DNA from: an uncultured Dorea sp.
GTDB taxonomy: Bacteria > Bacillota > Clostridia > Lachnospirales > Lachnospiraceae
DNA length: 33,984 nt
Reading direction: 5' to 3'
Assembly: GCA_947388185.1 (NCBI GenBank)
Contig: CANDQP010000026.1
Span: 1-33,984 of the forward strand
The translations under genes and the position numbers were made by a program. The notes beneath the pieces are model-generated. The model worked only from the letters and a program-made list of their open reading frames with translations. It did not search any database and was not told the DNA's origin. Below, in pieces: positions 32,949 through 33,984 of this stretch; within the stretch, counting starts at the first letter, position 1, and the number at the start of each line of letters is the position of its first letter.

Positions 32949-33984
32949 TCACTCCACGATCAGCGGTACGATCTCGCTTCGCTTCACATCCACAAGCCCT
33001 TTGTCCGTCAGTTTTAACGCGGGGCTTACCGGAAGTCCCAGAGTTCCAAGCGACATAACCGGATTACTGTGCCGATACCCCAGATCCTTAAGGCTGTCCC
33101 GGACTGCTCTAAGCCCGAGAGCCGTCTCTCTGACTCCCTGCTCGGAAAGTATGCCGCACACCGGCAGCGCCAGCTCTGCAAGGACCTTTTTGCCCTTAAC
33201 GGTCAGGAATCCTCCCTGCAGTTCTTGAATCCTTCTCACAGCGAACAGCATATCCTCCGGGTCGTCCCCTGCAACAAAAAGATTGTGATGATCATGGAAA
33301 TACGTGGCGGCAACGGTTCCGGTATTCAGACATGAGCCGGTAATGAATCCGTAACCGATATTCCCGTTTTTCCCATGGCGTTCTAAGACCATGGCAAGCA
33401 GACACCCGCTGCCCTTCCAATCCACTATATGATCCCGCACCGGCATGGCAATCAGCTTCTCCTCCGTCTGCGTCCGGTCCGGGTGTACCTCTATCACACG
33501 AACAGTAACTTCATCTCTGCCGCTATCCGTCCTGACCTCAAAATCCGCAAGCGTCACCGGCGGCAGGCAGACACTCCGGTAAAAATCTTCCGGGAACCGG
33601 TAGGATACCGGAACCTCCCGCCTGCTTTTCTGAGAGAAGATCTGAACGCCGTTCTTGTATACATACGTCGGCTCCATCACCGCAGGGTCGTCAAGCAGCA
33701 CAAAGTCTGCAAGCTTCCCGGGCGCAATCACTCCTCTGTCATACAGATGCATCCTTCGGCTCGGCGTGTATGTGGCGCAGTAGATCGCCATTTCCGCAGG
33801 GAACCCGGTCTCTATTGCCTTCTGTACAACATAGTTAAGCTGCCCTTTCTCGTAGAGGACATCCGCCATGGTATCGTCCGTCACAAAACCGCAGTATTCA
33901 TAGAGCTGATTTTGACAGATATATTCCAGCACTTCCGGTTTCAGCATCTTGTCCTGTATCTCGAAGAACATGCCGTTTTCGATC
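32949..33984 (-). CDS. Adenine deaminase paralogue, 5' end beyond the window
   Basis: The C-terminal 345 residues are present and the frame is still open at the right edge (preceding residues IENG). Matches include VTDDTMADVLYEKGQLNYVV, TYTPSRRMHLYDRGVIAPGK, LADFVLLDD, a YFHDHHNLFVAGDDPEDML segment and a closing ALKLTDKGLVDV, typical of Ade-family amidohydrolases. Sequence is clearly different from the downstream ade, so it is an old paralogue or a related deaminase with another substrate, not a recent copy. Confidence 0.88.
   Translation of the reverse strand, partial: IENGMFFEIQDKMLKPEVLEYICQNQLYEYCGFVTDDTMADVLYEKGQLNYVVQKAIETGFPAEMAIYCATYTPSRRMHLYDRGVIAPGKLADFVLLDDPAVMEPTYVYKNGVQIFSQKSRREVPVSYRFPEDFYRSVCLPPVTLADFEVRTDSGRDEVTVRVIEVHPDRTQTEEKLIAMPVRDHIVDWKGSGCLLAMVLERHGKNGNIGYGFITGSCLNTGTVAATYFHDHHNLFVAGDDPEDMLFAVRRIQELQGGFLTVKGKKVLAELALPVCGILSEQGVRETALGLRAVRDSLKDLGYRHSNPVMSLGTLGLPVSPALKLTDKGLVDVKRSEIVPLIVE

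Overview
The window looks like a chromosomal segment of an anaerobic Firmicute of the Clostridia, most likely a gut Lachnospiraceae. This is inferred from AGGAGG-type ribosome sites, TGnTATAAT-type promoters, a DUF6465 Lys-rich protein, a FeoA/FeoB pair with a His-rich FeoB insert, a Firmicute NAD operon ending in niaR, and a T7SSb-type secretion locus. There is no rRNA, tRNA, CRISPR array, integrase or transposase. From about 6.1 kb to the right edge every gene is on the minus strand.

Left part (1-6.1 kb). A membrane protein with a long coiled coil (108-1052, minus) diverges from feoA-feoB; their two promoters overlap and a Fur-box-like site lies over the feo start region. Next come a histone-H1-like Lys/Thr/Glu-rich DUF6465 protein, a multi-TM protein with a charged tail, and a PHP-domain metal hydrolase, with their promoters and one clear terminator.

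Middle-left (6.1-11.75 kb) is the least explained part. It encodes a 1062-residue protein joining a eukaryotic-like Ser/Thr kinase, an NB-ARC/STAND ATPase and a helical repeat tail. Upstream is an unrecognised 424-residue protein with helix-turn-helix-like stretches. Downstream, after a strong terminator, is a small unit with its own palindromic control site: a possible 20-codon ORF, a 57-residue Cys-containing membrane peptide and a DUF4230 membrane protein. The kinase-STAND layout (effector, switch, sensor) fits a signal-sensing or defence system, but this is inference.

Middle (11.8-17 kb): an ArsP_2-type metal permease, a cytidylate-kinase-like protein, and the de novo NAD operon nadA-nadB-nadC-niaR with a textbook promoter.

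T7SS locus (17-25.5 kb): esxA-like WXG100, esaB/yukD, a short essB, essC with three P-loops, a small helical partner, a secreted-effector candidate with a papain-like Cys/His site, a lipoprotein that overlaps it (immunity candidate) and a small coiled-coil protein. One sigma-A-type promoter and a long hairpin-rich leader precede esxA. No esaA or essA is visible.

Right part (25.6-34 kb): a decayed phosphopentomutase (deoB) fragment overlapping the 3' end of an AAA-ATPase/PD-(D/E)XK gene, a TetR-ABC exporter operon, and a nucleoside/nucleobase salvage cluster (adenine deaminase paralogue running off the edge, adenine deaminase, uridine phosphorylase, cytidine deaminase). The deoB relic belongs functionally with that cluster, which suggests local gene loss and rearrangement.
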